Both the position numbers and the translations under genes were made by a program. DNA of 64,000 nt, from positions 6,138,001 through 6,202,000 of the forward strand of contig NC_089422.1 of the NCBI RefSeq assembly GCF_013426205.1. Direction: 5' to 3'. The notes beneath the pieces were generated by a model. It had not been told where the DNA came from. It was given only the letters and a program-made list of their open reading frames with translations, and ran no database searches. Below are positions 1 to 10,956 of this stretch, in pieces (the first letter of the stretch is position 1; the number at the start of each line of letters is the position of its first letter). The stretch is from Metarhizium brunneum. Its lineage: Eukaryota > Ascomycota > Sordariomycetes > Hypocreales > Clavicipitaceae.

Positions 1-1401
1 TCCAAATGGCATCAGAGTTTATCGGATTTCAATCCTCCGAATGACAGGCTTAGCTCCGTGACGTGCTTCAGAGCCCCGACCAGGAAAGCATGAGTCGGGA
101 AACCAAGTCCACAAGGCAAGGCATAATACCTGCTCGAGGAGACATCTCAGAATTTAACTTCACTAGATGCGCCTGTTGCAGACACCTCTTTAGGAAAGGA
201 GCCGCATTGAGGATGCTGGTCGGAGCGTTTGAGTTCAAAGGTGGCGCATGAAATCAAGTCTTGATTTGTTCCGGCCAATCCATATCCACAGGCCCTCTGC
301 GGCGGTTGCTTCAAGATGCATTGCCTCGATTTGGTTAGAGCGCGACATTATTTGTCCCGCCAAAAGATGGATTGGCCTTGTGGCAATTCAACCCATTGAA
401 CGATCGTCTTGGGCCCATGGTACGAACCCAGCAGCCTCGGGCTTGCACGTCAAGCTACCTAGGTAGCTAAGGTCCGTTTGGGGATGTGACACTGATTGGA
501 TGGAGCATAATATCCAGTGGCAGGTACAACGTGTCGTTCGTGCCTAGTACCTCAGGTACCTGCATGTCGCTCCCGATGGCATTCTAGGTTACGTGTTACT
601 ATATGTTAGTGGTGTGTATAATCAAATGCTTGACGGGAGGCGACACATCCTTGTCAAAGACTGCAGCCCTTCTCGTCCTGTCCTCTCTTGCGGGCTTGAA
701 TCCAGCCTTCTCCATTGAACCCCTCACCGTCGTAACGCCACCACTTCGCGGCAGTGCTGATTCCCGAAGGAAACACAAACCATAACATATAGCTTGCAAC
801 AGGTACGGAGGACACGATGTGAACAAAAGAAAGCACTCGCTTGGTGTTGCACACCTTGCAATGTAGTGGAACGAAGAAGAGACATTGCTCGTGACTTGGC
901 CGGGTTTCCGGCAGGAACTGACTGTGTTGTGTCCTTGCCTCCTTCCCTCTTTCCTAGACTTCCGCAACCCCCCCTCTCTAACATTCGACGTCAAGCAACG
1001 GGCTGCTCCCCATTTGACTTCAACCTCGCGACGGTCTACACTCTCCATCCAATACAACCTTCTCCAGCCTTGACCCTTGCCATCACTTTGCCCACAGAAA
1101 CTCTCTTCAGGCCTTGCACAAACACATCCAAAACTCCAATCAGAGGTCCCGTTTCAGTTGGCGCTAACGGCAAACTAATCTATTTGCAATCCGGGGGCTC
1201 GGCATCCTCAACTGCTGCAGCATTTTGGTTTTATAGAGTTATAAACAAGCTAGCCTACGGAGTACCTCGTGGATACGGCTTTACACTGAGTCTAGGGCTC
1301 TTGTATCCGACAATTTCCTAATTAGGTTTCTGCATGTTGCCTGTCATCGTCCAAGACTTCTGCGTGTTTCGTCATCGTCAACATCAGCCACCAATCCAGC
1401 C
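1..1401. other. Upstream region and leader of the first gene, no gene seen
   Basis: Several short ORFs cross this stretch, but none has recognisable protein character. The part from about 930 to 1120 is rich in C and T, as fungal promoters and leaders often are, so it probably holds the promoter and 5' leader of the gene at 1402. It contains a 16-bp perfect palindrome at 453-468 and one TACGGAGTA copy at 1256-1264, both described under repeats. Confidence 0.5.
453..468. repeat. Perfect 16-bp palindrome with CCTAGG core
   Basis: AGCTACCTAGGTAGCT reads the same on both strands. It belongs to a dispersed family in this window with core CTACCTAGGTAG; other members lie at 18818-18829, 23038-23055, 25933-25946, 46019-46030 and 52689-52698. 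Confidence 0.85.
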
Positions 1402-2625
1402 ATGCAGGCAGCAAAGGCTGCGCATCCTACGGAGTTCGAATTTGTCATTGGCAGTCGGCCGCAGGAGCTGAAAGTCGACACCAGTCGCAGACTTCGATCG
1501 TTCCTGTCCAAGCGGGCCTGGAGGGAACACCGCGCGCAGTACGAGCAGCGGTCACAGAGCTCGTCCGAGTCTTCGCCATCAAACTCGTCCTCTTCTGGGT
1601 CCAAAAGCGAGGCCCAGAGTTCGAGTAGCAGCATCCGAGATGGCAATGCCAACCCTGACAGGAAACCAGTCGCCACAAAGGCGAGTCGCCGCAGGAGAAA
1701 CAAGCTTCAAACCGTCACGTTTGAATATATTGGAGCCGGCCCAATTGCACCACCATCCGCCTTAACACCGGGGACCGTCCAAGATGCGGCGGGATTGGAG
1801 GAGCTCTATGGCTTGCCTGGAGACAGGCTGCTTCAGTTATTTGCACAGAGCCTCGCCAGGTTCCCTCCCATGGATACGCATTTTGGGGGTGGTCGTGTAG
1901 ATCCATTCAGATCATATCCGGGGCCATGGGAGCCTTATATCCCAGCATTGGCAGACCACTGTAAGTCCATCCCTATTTCCGACCAATGATGCAATATTTC
2001 GTGGCTTTATACAACGAAAAGCGCCATCGAGACGCAGCATGTCCCACGGCTCGCTTTGAATATATGCTGACCATCACATCACATAGATATTGTCCAAATG
2101 GCCAGAGATATCCCTGAACTGGACCAGCCGGGCAACAAGGGCCTTCTCAGGTCCAGGTGGTTCCCTCTTGTTCTCTCGGACAACGCCCCATTCCAAGTGG
2201 TCATGCTCCTTGCCGCAGCCAACTACGCCTCCGTCAACAACATCAGCACCCTGGGGTGTCACCTCCTCCGGATGAAGCACGACGCCATCACGGCCATCAA
2301 CAACACCTTCAAGGACGACAAGACGCTAGCAAGCGACTGTCTCATCGGAGCCGTCGCCAAGATGGCCAGCTTCGAGGCCATGCACGGCGACGTGCTCTCC
2401 TACCAAACGCACATGGAGGGCCTAGTGCGCATGCTAGAACTGAGAGGCGGGCTGGACTCGTTGGGGCTGGGCGGCCTGCTTCGCCGAATGGTGGTGTGGA
2501 TTGACCTCAACTCTTCATTCCTGCTCAACATCCCGCGGTACTTTCCCGGGACGACCTTTACGGGCGTTGAGAGGGAAGTCACGGAGGTTGTGGAGCCCAA
2601 CCCAGAACGGTTCATCGCCGTGTAG
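1402..2625 (+). CDS. Fungal transcription-factor-like protein (C-terminal regulatory type, no zinc cluster)
   Basis: Two exons, 1402-1960 and 2087-2625, joined across a 126-nt intron (donor GTAAGT, acceptor ACATAG), give 365 aa. The N-terminus has the pattern FEFVIGSRP followed by a basic stretch and a long Ser-rich spacer. This is typical of a large Sordariomycete family often labelled fungal-specific transcription factor or, misleadingly, tachykinin family. From about residue 120 the protein resembles the helical C-terminal domain of fungal Zn2Cys6 regulators (motifs LEELYGLPGDRLL, DIPELDQPGN, HMEGLVRMLELRGGL). No Cys6 cluster is present, so direct DNA binding is unproven. Splicing restores frame exactly (CAC T|AT ATT GTC). 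I infer a nuclear regulatory role from family resemblance; the target is unknown. Confidence 0.8.
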
Positions 2626-3284
2626 GATCATGACAAATGTTGGAAATGTGCCTGGTTGCTTGATTTATTGATTTAGTTGAATTGGATTATTTGGCATCTC
2701 ACACCTACACGAGTGAGTACGCGCATCGCGGTGCGTCAGAAGCTAGCAAGATGGAGTCAAGTTATACACACAATGAAAAATCAGCAAGGGTTTGCTTCTT
2801 CAGGTCGCATCTTGTTCATATTCAAGCACGTGTCATTAAATATATATATTAGACCTACTTTTCCTCGTCATTACTCAAGCAGGGAACGTGGCCCCTTGTA
2901 CCCTTGTACCGCCCCCTCTACAGATGAGCCGCTACCAAAAGAGGGGAGGAAATAAAAAAAACAACACCCATAGACGGCGTCAAAAAGAATCATCACTTCA
3001 TCCAAGCATGTACTCTCCCCGCCAAAAAAAAAAGGGGGGCACTACTATGTCACTATCCATCCCCGTACTCCTAGTTACTCCCGTAATTATACTCGGGATA
3101 AAAGAAGAAGAAAAAAATGCCTACGTGTCCACTGTTGAATGGAATGTGCAGCAGCGGATGGAAGGGGGGTCCCAATCACGTAGTCAAGAAGAAAAAAAGA
3201 GGCAAGACGAAGCGAAGAGGGAAGAAGAGAAGAAAAAAAGAAACCTTGGGCGCAACACCTTTTTTTTTTGTTTTCATTCGCCCC
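2626..3284. other. Intergenic, convergent 3' ends, no gene seen
   Basis: This stretch lies between the stop codons of two convergent genes. It is A-rich with several poly-A and poly-G runs (for example around 2950-3050 and 3100-3250) and most likely holds the two 3' UTRs. The ORFs crossing it are low-complexity Lys/Arg/Glu readings of A/G-rich sequence. Confidence 0.6.
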
Positions 3285-4913
3285 TTACAACAGGGCCATG
3301 GCACCCATCACGCCGGCAAAGAGGTACCCGACAGCCGGGGCATGGGCCTGGGCGGCGGCGGTGACGACGGGAGCCGACGTCTGGGTGACGACGAGGGTGG
3401 ACGACGGGGCGCTCTGGTGGACCGTGTTTGTGCTCTGGATGACGACCGGGGTGCCGGGACCGCCGGGGACGGTGACGGTCTGGGTGGCGAGGCCGCCGCC
3501 CAGGGTCTCGGTGACGGTGAGGACGTGGACCGAGGAGAGGGTCTGGCCGGGGGCGGTGACGGTCTGGAAGATGACGCTCGAGTGGGCGACCTTGACGACC
3601 TCGGTGCGGGTGTTGACGACGGTGACCTTTTCGCCGCCGACGGTGACGACCTCGGTGACGGGTACGAGGTTGGTGACGGTCTGGTAGGCGACGTTGGTCA
3701 GGGTCTCGGTGGTGGCCTCGCCGTGGATGGTCTTGGTGACGGTGACGGGGACCTGGGTCTCGATGAGGCTGGTGGCCGTGGTGGTGATGGTCTCCTGCTT
3801 GCCGTTGATGGTGGTGACGAGGGTGACGGGGTGGACGCTGGTGATGGTGGACTTGACCACGTCGGTGGCGGTGATTGTCTGGCCTGGCTGGGTGACGGTC
3901 TGCTGGAGCGTCGTGGGGACGACCGTCTCGATGAGGCTCGTGGTGGTGAAGGTGATGGTCTGCTCCTTGCCGCCAATGGTGGTGACTTGGGTAACGGGGC
4001 AGAGGGAGGTGATGATCGAGGTGACGCCGTGGACCTCGGTCTTGGTGCGGTCGGGCTGCACCACGGTCTTCTGCTCGGTGACGGGGACGAGCGTGGTGAT
4101 GAGGCTGGTGGTGGTGAAGGTGACTGTCTGCTCCTTGCCGCCGATGGTGGTGACCTGGGTGACGGGGCAGAGCGAGGTGATTGTCGAGAGGACCACGTCG
4201 GTGGCGGTCTTGGTGCGGTCGGGCTGCACCACGGTCTTGTGCTCGGTGACGGGGACGAGCGTGGTGATGAGGCTGGTGGTGGTGAAGGTGACTGTCTGCT
4301 CCTTGCCGCCGATGGTGGTGACCTGGGTGACGGGGCAGAGCGAGGTGATTGTCGAGAGGACCACGTCGGTGGCGGTCTTGGTGACGCCGGGCTGCACCAC
4401 GGTGTTGTAGATGGTGGTGAGCACCTTGGTGACGACGCTGCTGGTGACCGTCTTGGTGGTGAGGTAGGTTGATCCGGGGGCCGTGATGGTCTCCGTGACG
4501 GGGCACACGGTCGTGTAGGTGATGTCGACCAGCGTCGTGGTGCCTTGGGTGACGGTTGGTCCGGGGACCGTCACCGTGGCTCCTTCGCAGCCTCTGCAGC
4601 TGGTGAGGGTTACGGTCGACAGCGTGGATTTGGTGACGACGACGGTTCTATATCCCAGGGTTAGCAACGGCATCGACCATGGTGATGTTGTATTGATATC
4701 GAGTCACAGCAGCAGCAGCAACATGGGCGAGAGTGTCCCAACTTACGTTCCACCATGTGTCACCGTCGTGGTATACGGACAAACAGTAACCGTCGTGTAA
4801 GTCACAATCGTCGTCGTCCTAGTCGGCTCATTCCATCGCGCGTCAAGCTCATCAGCGCCGCCGGCCGCCCACGCCACGGCAGCACACGCCAGTCCAACAA
4901 TAAAAGACCTCAT
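3285..4913 (-). CDS. Thr-rich secreted repeat protein, probable GPI-anchored cell-wall protein
   Basis: Two exons on the minus strand, 4913-4747 and 4647-3285, with a 99-nt intron (GTAAGT...ATATAG), give 509 aa. The first exon is needed: it supplies a signal peptide (MRSFIVGLACAAVAWAAG). The mature protein is dominated by Thr and Val with recurring CPVT and TVTFTTTSL motifs. It includes four tandem 56-residue units, most of them nearly identical. The C-terminus ends in a short hydrophobic segment (VGYLFAGVMGAMALL) preceded by small residues, as expected of a GPI attachment signal. Dense Thr predicts heavy O-mannosylation and a stalk-like shape. An adhesin or structural wall protein is the likely role, but no ligand-binding domain is visible. 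Long ORFs on the opposite strand and in the other frame are by-products of the repeats and G+C-rich codons. Confidence 0.85.
3729..4400 (-). repeat. Four tandem 168-bp units inside the Thr-rich wall protein gene
   Basis: Units begin at the VVQP (or VTQP) codons near 4400, 4232, 4064 and 3896, an exact 168-bp spacing that encodes 56 residues. The first two units are almost identical at the DNA level, the third has a diverged centre (VHGVTSI), and the fourth is more diverged. A partial fifth unit seems to follow. The near identity of the first copies points to recent duplication or gene conversion. Confidence 0.9.
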
Positions 4914-7669
4914 ATCGAACCCCCTGGTAAGCCAACTGTAGCGACAGTAAGGATTGCAGTGTATCCAATCTCCAACCGCTGGGAAAACAAAAACGAAAGA
5001 AAAGAGAGAGGTTGAGGGACAACTAGGTCAGGGGGGGTGGGAGGCGGGCGATTGTGCGAAGAAAGACGGCAAGGAACAAGGTCCCTAATAAGTATTTCTC
5101 TCACAAAGCAAGCCGTGTACACTCCCGACGAAGGCTGGGGCCGTAATGATGAGAGAGAGGTTGGTGAGATTCAAAAGAAAGAGGGCAGCGTGTGTGTCGG
5201 TCCAGTCGAGTGGGAAGAAGTGGTTGGGACGAAAGAGTTTATACGTCCAGAGAAGCAACCTCCCGTCTTGTCCGTCCCTCCTCGTCGCATTCGTGTAATA
5301 GACTCTCAAACGGAACAACAACAAAAAAAAACGAACATGATGGCATCATTCGTTTCTCTTCCCCATATGGACTCGAGGCGGCCAGCCTCCCCTGTCGGTG
5401 GCATGGGGAGCGGAGGGACCAGCGCAGCTCCGCAGGAGACTGGGCTTTTCTCCCGAGATGCACAGACGCATTTTTGTTCTTCCCAGCAAGGAAATTCCTT
5501 GAAAAAATTAGGAAGAAAAAAATACGAATGGAAATTCCCCGTAGCTTGGAGGAGGGGTGGGAAAAGAGATGGTTTGTAGCTTGTAGGCCGGCAGAAAGGG
5601 CCGTTGGAGCCACCTCGGCAGCCCTCATGCACCATGATGTATGATCATGTATCTCGATCCGACGAACTGCTGAGACAAAATGTACAAGACTCACTTGTAG
5701 TCTTTTGGAAGTCCGGCTGCATGAGGAAGTACGTTTCTCTTTTTTTCCTCTTTTTTTTTTGTCCCTTTTTTTTTTGTTGTTGTTGTTGTCTGCCCAGCCA
5801 TTTGAAACACCCCGAGAAAGCTTAAATAAACCTCCGCAAAAATGGAAACCCTCTTTTGTTCGCGCACAATGCCCGTTTGTTGTTGCCAGAAAAGACGAGA
5901 CATCAGGAGCTGCCACACCTTTTTTTCCTGCGGTGACATCTCTCTCTCTCTCTCTTTTTCTTTTCTTTTTTCTTTTTTTCTTGCAATAATTTATTCCCGT
6001 CGTCGTAGAGACAAAGTCGGACGGCCAGGCCACCACCCCTCCCCCACCTCCTCCTCAAGTGCTCCTTCCCGGACCACGCCGCACGGCCTTGCATATGTAT
6101 GGACGTCCATGTCGGGGACACGAGGTTTCTGATACATGACGTGCCACCTCCAAGTAGGCACGGGCAGACGCTTGGATGACGAGCAGGGCGCGAGTACGCA
6201 TGTACCGTGTTCGGCTGCATCGGGACCTTGTCGATTGTCTGCACAGGAACACAAATGCCTGTTGCATCGCCGGCGGGCCGGCCGATCTTGGGCATAAATC
6301 AGCCCTACCTGCGTGCTGCACCGCTCAGCCCACGTATCCCCGTCGATACGTGATTTCTGGGCCGCAGCCGCCTCTCCAAAACGGCACATACGATAAGCGC
6401 GCCCACGTACGGAGTAGTACCACTGAGTAGTTCGTACGGAGTAGTCAGTCCATCCATCACGGCCCCAGTGGCGGGCGCTCGAGTGTTTGAGCGCGTGGCT
6501 GGGCAGCAAAAATAACCAGACCAGACAAACAAACTTTGGCCCTCTGCTTCCTTCATTTCATCAGTCTCGAGGCCACGAAACAACGAACCCAACCTAAAAA
6601 AAGGCTGCGCTCCCGTCCCTGCCCGTCCCTGCCGCGCGGGCGGGCCAACAATGGAAAACCAGCAGACAAAACAAAACAATGCCGCAAATCGCCAAGATCC
6701 ACGACCACCAGCGTCATTGCAACCATCACACCAGCACCATCCTACTCCGTACTTCCCATCCATCAATCCGGCTTCCCGCATGTTACGCCACGCATGCGCA
6801 AGTAGCCAACCTCGTATTTTTGACCGCCTTCCACCACCATCACGGAACGGTTGGCCGGCCGAGAAGCTCTCATTGTTTCATCACCACCACCACCAAGCTT
6901 TGTTCTCCCCTCTCTCTCGCCCGCCCGCCCCAACCACGTAGTATGACCATGTACGGAGTACCGTACCCAACCAAGGACGACTGATTGTGTGTGGTTTATG
7001 ATTGGAAATTTCCATCTTGACATTTGTTTTATTTTATTTGTTTCATTTTATTTCTTTTGATTGTTTTTTTTTTTTTTCCTTTTTTCGTTCATGTCGTGCT
7101 TCATAAAAGTTACCTACAGAGTACAGAGTACCCAGTCACCCAATTCACTCAGTGAGCGTCTCCATGTATGTCGTCAATGGCTTGCTTGGTCTTGTGCCAT
7201 GCGTGCGAGGGCAAATCGCTCCGCTTCTGCCTTTGGGGTATGACCTGTGCCAACCACCCCCCTTCGTGCAAGTATGTATGCGGCATTAGTCGAGCACAGC
7301 ATCACCGCCAGTCATCATCTTGCTAACCCCGTCTGCCGTCTGAAATCCGCAATCACGGTGCAGAAGCAGGAGCAGAAGCAGCAATTGAGAGGCCGTCCGA
7401 CGCCAAGTCTTATGCGCCATCGGGACACTCCCGGTCGGCTCCACCGCATCGTGGCGCCACAAAATAATCGACCAACATCATCGACCACGGCGGCCGGACG
7501 CCATGGCGAGGAAGGCTGGATGGACATGTGGCTCCCAAGTTGTAGATTGAACATCAGCCGTGTGTACAGTACGCAGTATACAGACCAACACGTCCGTGTC
7601 CCGTCAACAGTGGTGGCATAATGATGCTGTATTGCTGTATAGCTGTATAGATGATCGTGATTCGTTAGC
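4914..7669. other. 2.76-kb intergenic region, no gene seen
   Basis: This is upstream of the Thr-rich wall protein gene and downstream of the MFS gene. It has long T- and CT-rich tracts (about 5735-5790, 5935-5990, 7050-7090) that generate spurious Lys/Arg-rich ORFs on the minus strand. Four copies of TACGGAGTA or its complement sit at 6408, 6435, 6743 and 6952. The long upstream region of the wall gene probably includes its promoter and a leader. Nothing protein-like was recognised. Confidence 0.55.
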
Positions 7670-9625
7670 CTAATGTCCCCGTCCCTGGTTTGCCGTCGCA
7701 AACGCCTGCGAGGCGTCCATACACAAGCTAGCCACCAATAAGGCCCCGTTGAATATAGCCATCATGTAAAACGGCGCTCCCCTCGACACCGAGTCGAACA
7801 ACACGCCTCCGAGCTTTGTTAAAAGCAGAATCGCCGCCCCGCCGCACAGTGAGTACACGCCTGCAATAGATCCCTTCAGTCTCACCCGTGAAGCAGAGTC
7901 CTCGTTGGTCGACCTGCGCATCAGTGGCTCTGATTCTGCCGATTCGTCTTCGCCTGGTGCAATTGACGGCTCGCGTCGTACTGACCGGGGCAGCTCGACT
8001 GCAATCACGCCTTGGCCTAGAGAGCCCAAGCTGCACACTATGGCTCCGATCTGGCTGACTCCAATAAGTGCCACCACTAGGAAGATGAAAGGTGTTCCCC
8101 CTCTATCGTCTACATCCTTGAACTCTGGACTCGGCAGCTGCGGTAGCATCAGATATCCAATCATGCCGAATACTGTGGCCACAACAACTGGATAGTTTAC
8201 TCGACCGGCTCGCCCAGACAGATATCCAAACACTGGCGCACACACCAGTCCCATTAGCTGTGCCACTCCGGTAAGAATTGATGACAGTACGTAAGCTGCA
8301 CGACACTCCTTCTTCAGCTCCGGTGATGGGTCGTTGGGCGAGCCTTGGCAGAAGCCATTGCTGATGAAGAAGGTGTTGATGTACAGCGGGATGAAGAGTG
8401 AGATAGCTACCGTCGACGCCCTGGCAACAAATCCACCAATGTACCCGAGCGCAATTCTGGAGTCCGCAAATCCCAATAGCACCGAATCCTTCATCAAATG
8501 TAGATACGGAATCGTTTTCTGGTGGCCGTTAGTCCAAGCTTGAAGCTTCAAAGATTTCCCTATAGCGTGTTGTAGCATGCATACCTGTCGCTGTGTTCTA
8601 TCCTCGCCATTCTCCCCCAATCTTGCATAAGCATCTCGCTCCGAAATACCGAATAATACCGTCCATCCTTTGCCCTCCTCGCCCTTTAAATTCCGCAAAC
8701 CTATAAAAACAAACAAAGCAACGACCAACGACACCGCACCAACCACGTAAAAACTATATGATACTGCCTGACCAGGCGTGACGCCGTCAATATCTCCAAA
8801 CCTCGCGGGTAGCGGCAGAAACAAGGACAGCGCTACAAGCGCACCACATCCTGTAAATAAGCCAACGAGGCCGGCCAGAGCAGACGGCTTCGCAGACTTG
8901 GCCACAGCATCCTGTTGTTGACGAGAATCTCGCGAGTCGTTGGATAATGATCGAGTATAACGTTCCGGGGTAATGGTAGCCTCCGACTCCACAGAAAATG
9001 CAACGCTCAATCGCTGGTTGGGCTTGTACCTCGATGGACTCCTACCATCGCTCAAATCTCCCTCATCCGTCAGTGACGGCAAAATAGCCGTAACCATGGT
9101 CGCCCTGCATTTCCACCAATAGCCAACCGTTAGCAGGTGTCCAAACCAAAGAAGAGAGGGAGAAAGTCTCGGCTCGGCCCATTTATCTCCGACAAGACGC
9201 GAGATGGGGGCCAGGGGGGGGGGAGGAGGGTGTTGAACTTACGCCGCCGAGGCTCCTACCGCAAAGAAAATCCGCGCAAGCAGTAGTTGCGGGTAGACAT
9301 TCTTCGCCTGGACAAACAACACCAGTGCGAGCGCGATAACTGCGTACCCCATGACAGCGACCCATCGGACTCCAAGGCGGTCTGATATCAGTCCCCATGC
9401 CGGGCATGCCACCAGGGCAACAATCTCGTCGGCGAAACCCAAGGTGCCCACGACATCGCCGACGTTCTTCTTCTGGCCTATGAGATCGGTAATGACAAAC
9501 GACACGGAGCTGTTGAGAAAGACGAGAAACGATATGGAAAAGAGTGAGATGCCAAGAAGGTACGTGACGGCTTGCGCTGTGGTTGCGGATGGTGCAAAGG
9601 GCAAGTATCGGGATATCAACGCCAT
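7670..9625 (-). CDS. Major facilitator superfamily transporter, 12 TM
   Basis: Three exons, 9625-9243, 9104-8585 and 8518-7670, give 583 aa. Intron 1 is 138 nt (GTAAGT...TGCAG). Intron 2 is only 66 nt, in frame and without a stop (donor GTATGC, branch CTAAC, acceptor CACCAG), so a plain ORF reading would wrongly keep 22 extra residues. I count about twelve hydrophobic segments: four in or across the exon 1 junction, two before a charged central loop (after the FIGLRNLKGEEGKGW stretch), and six after it. ISDRLGVRW after TM2 is the MFS loop 2-3 motif. Two other hydrophilic loops are long: after TM4 (Ser/Arg-rich, around SLSNDSRDSRQQQD) and between TM10 and TM11 (GEDESAESEPLMRRS). The protein resembles a fungal MFS_1 group; the substrate cannot be read from sequence. 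It acts in the plasma or an internal membrane. Confidence 0.88.
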
Positions 9626-9939
9626 GATTCAGAAAGGCTGTTCTGGATAAACCTCTAGTCGAGAGGCAATGAGAAGAATCACATGGCGTGGGGGGTGGGA
9701 ATGATGATGCTGGATGAAACTTGTTGTGGGAGGGAGGCCTAGTTGAAGATTATGACGCGCCGAGCATTGTTTGGACGAATGAACCGAGTAATTCTCCGTA
9801 ATTACAAAAGTACACAGACCCGGAGTCACTAGTTCCGAAGGTGGTCTTGAGCGGTTGATTACATAATCCCAGCAGTTGAACTGGCATGTCCGCCACACAT
9901 GTCGTCAAAAGCAACGAGATCGAAATGGTAAAAGTGAAA
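9626..9939. other. Short intergenic region upstream of the MFS gene
   Basis: This holds the MFS promoter on the minus strand and the flank beyond the broken dehydrogenase. I looked here for the missing cofactor-binding half of that dehydrogenase and saw no trace. Confidence 0.5.
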
Positions 9940-10344
9940 TCAACCGGTTGTCTTGGCTGTGATGCGCATCACTCGCTCGGAGAGTATTGTGATATTTACG
10001 GAGTAGTCGCTATCAGTCTGACACCGCCGATATGCGTCGATTCGGCAAAAGACCCGGTCGCCCGGCTTGAACGAGAACGAGGACGAGGACCCGGGGCCGT
10101 ACTGGACAACGGTGCCCGACATGTCCTGCCCCGGCACGGGCTCCTTGTCGGGTGGGAAGAACCGCGGGTTCTGGCTGACCCAGGTAAGCTCGCTGTAGCA
10201 CAGCGCCGTGGCTGCAACCTCGACCAGCACGTCGGCGGGCTGAGAGGGCACTGGAACCGGGGCCTGGGTGAGGGCGAGCTCCGGTGTCAGCTTGTCCCGC
10301 TGGCGAACTGTGCGCATGGATGCGGGCAGGTTGGGCTGAGCCAT
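9940..10344 (-). pseudogene. 3'-truncated GroES-like zinc-type alcohol dehydrogenase/quinone oxidoreductase fragment
   Basis: An open frame of 134 aa matches only the N-terminal GroES-like half of the medium-chain dehydrogenase/reductase family. Recognisable parts include VPVPVPSQPADVLVEV, FFPPDKEPVPGQDMSGTVV and FKPGDRVFCRIDAYR. Full members run to about 330-350 aa with a Rossmann NAD(P)H-binding domain, which is absent here. Family resemblance stops just after CRIDAYR (about residue 106), and the remaining 28 residues look unrelated. A TACTCCGTA motif (9997-10005) lies in that novel tail, about 30 nt past the last recognisable codon. I read this as a gene fragment that lost its 3' half. A short expressed protein is possible but could not bind the nicotinamide cofactor in the usual way. 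Confidence 0.65.
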
Positions 10345-10956
10345 GGTGATATGGATGTGAGTGGCTGTGAGGTGTTTGGTAGTTGGACGTGGTCTTGGAT
10401 CTTGCTTCTTCCATCAACATTGAAATGAGGACTCCGTAGACCAAGGTCATATCAATATCTATAGCTGTCGAGCCATACATGGCTGGGTGTAGTCGTCTCC
10501 GTAGTAATCAAACGTGAATGTCAATATCAACAAACAGAATTAGAAGAGCGAGTGGCGCTCCTGGAAATAAGCCAACCTTACACTGAAGCATCTTGGGTCC
10601 GTGTATAATCGGATGCGCTGACAAGACCGAGGTCCGATAGATGGGAAAACAGCAACCCCGGCTCAATCGCTTGACGATTCTTCTATCCGCCCCTGCTTGA
10701 GGGTAAGTTACAGCATGTTACACCCTAAAGTGCTGTTTTGCACCGTGTAGCAAATCAAGTATTGTATGGAGTTATATAGACCGGATGGGAAACCCTCCTC
10801 TATCTAAGCAACTGCAATCGTGTTAAGCATCCCTATTTGAACGCTGCCTCATATACCTACCTGGTTTATTCAATGTTCCGAATTATTCATAGTTCCTGAA
10901 CTCCCAAAAGCCGACTTTTCCTCATCCCAGTCGCAAAACAGTACATTTGCCCCAGC
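10345..10956. other. Intergenic region between dehydrogenase fragment and ARP8, no gene seen
   Basis: This holds the region upstream of the broken dehydrogenase and the 3' flank of ARP8, both on the minus strand. No ORF with protein character was recognised. Confidence 0.5.

Noticed and set aside
794..1321. 175-aa ORF before the first gene
   Set aside because: No recognisable domain; lies in the leader/promoter region and contains a dispersed 9-mer.
3117..4506. Long ORFs on the + strand and in another - frame overlapping the Thr-rich protein
   Set aside because: They arise from the repeat and strong codon bias; their products are Gly/Asp/Val or His/Arg low-complexity chains without a signal or fold, while the chosen frame has signal peptide, intron and GPI tail.
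5239..6036. 265-aa minus-strand ORF rich in Lys and Arg
   Set aside because: It reads T- and CT-rich tracts backwards, giving Lys/Arg runs; no domain and no coding character.
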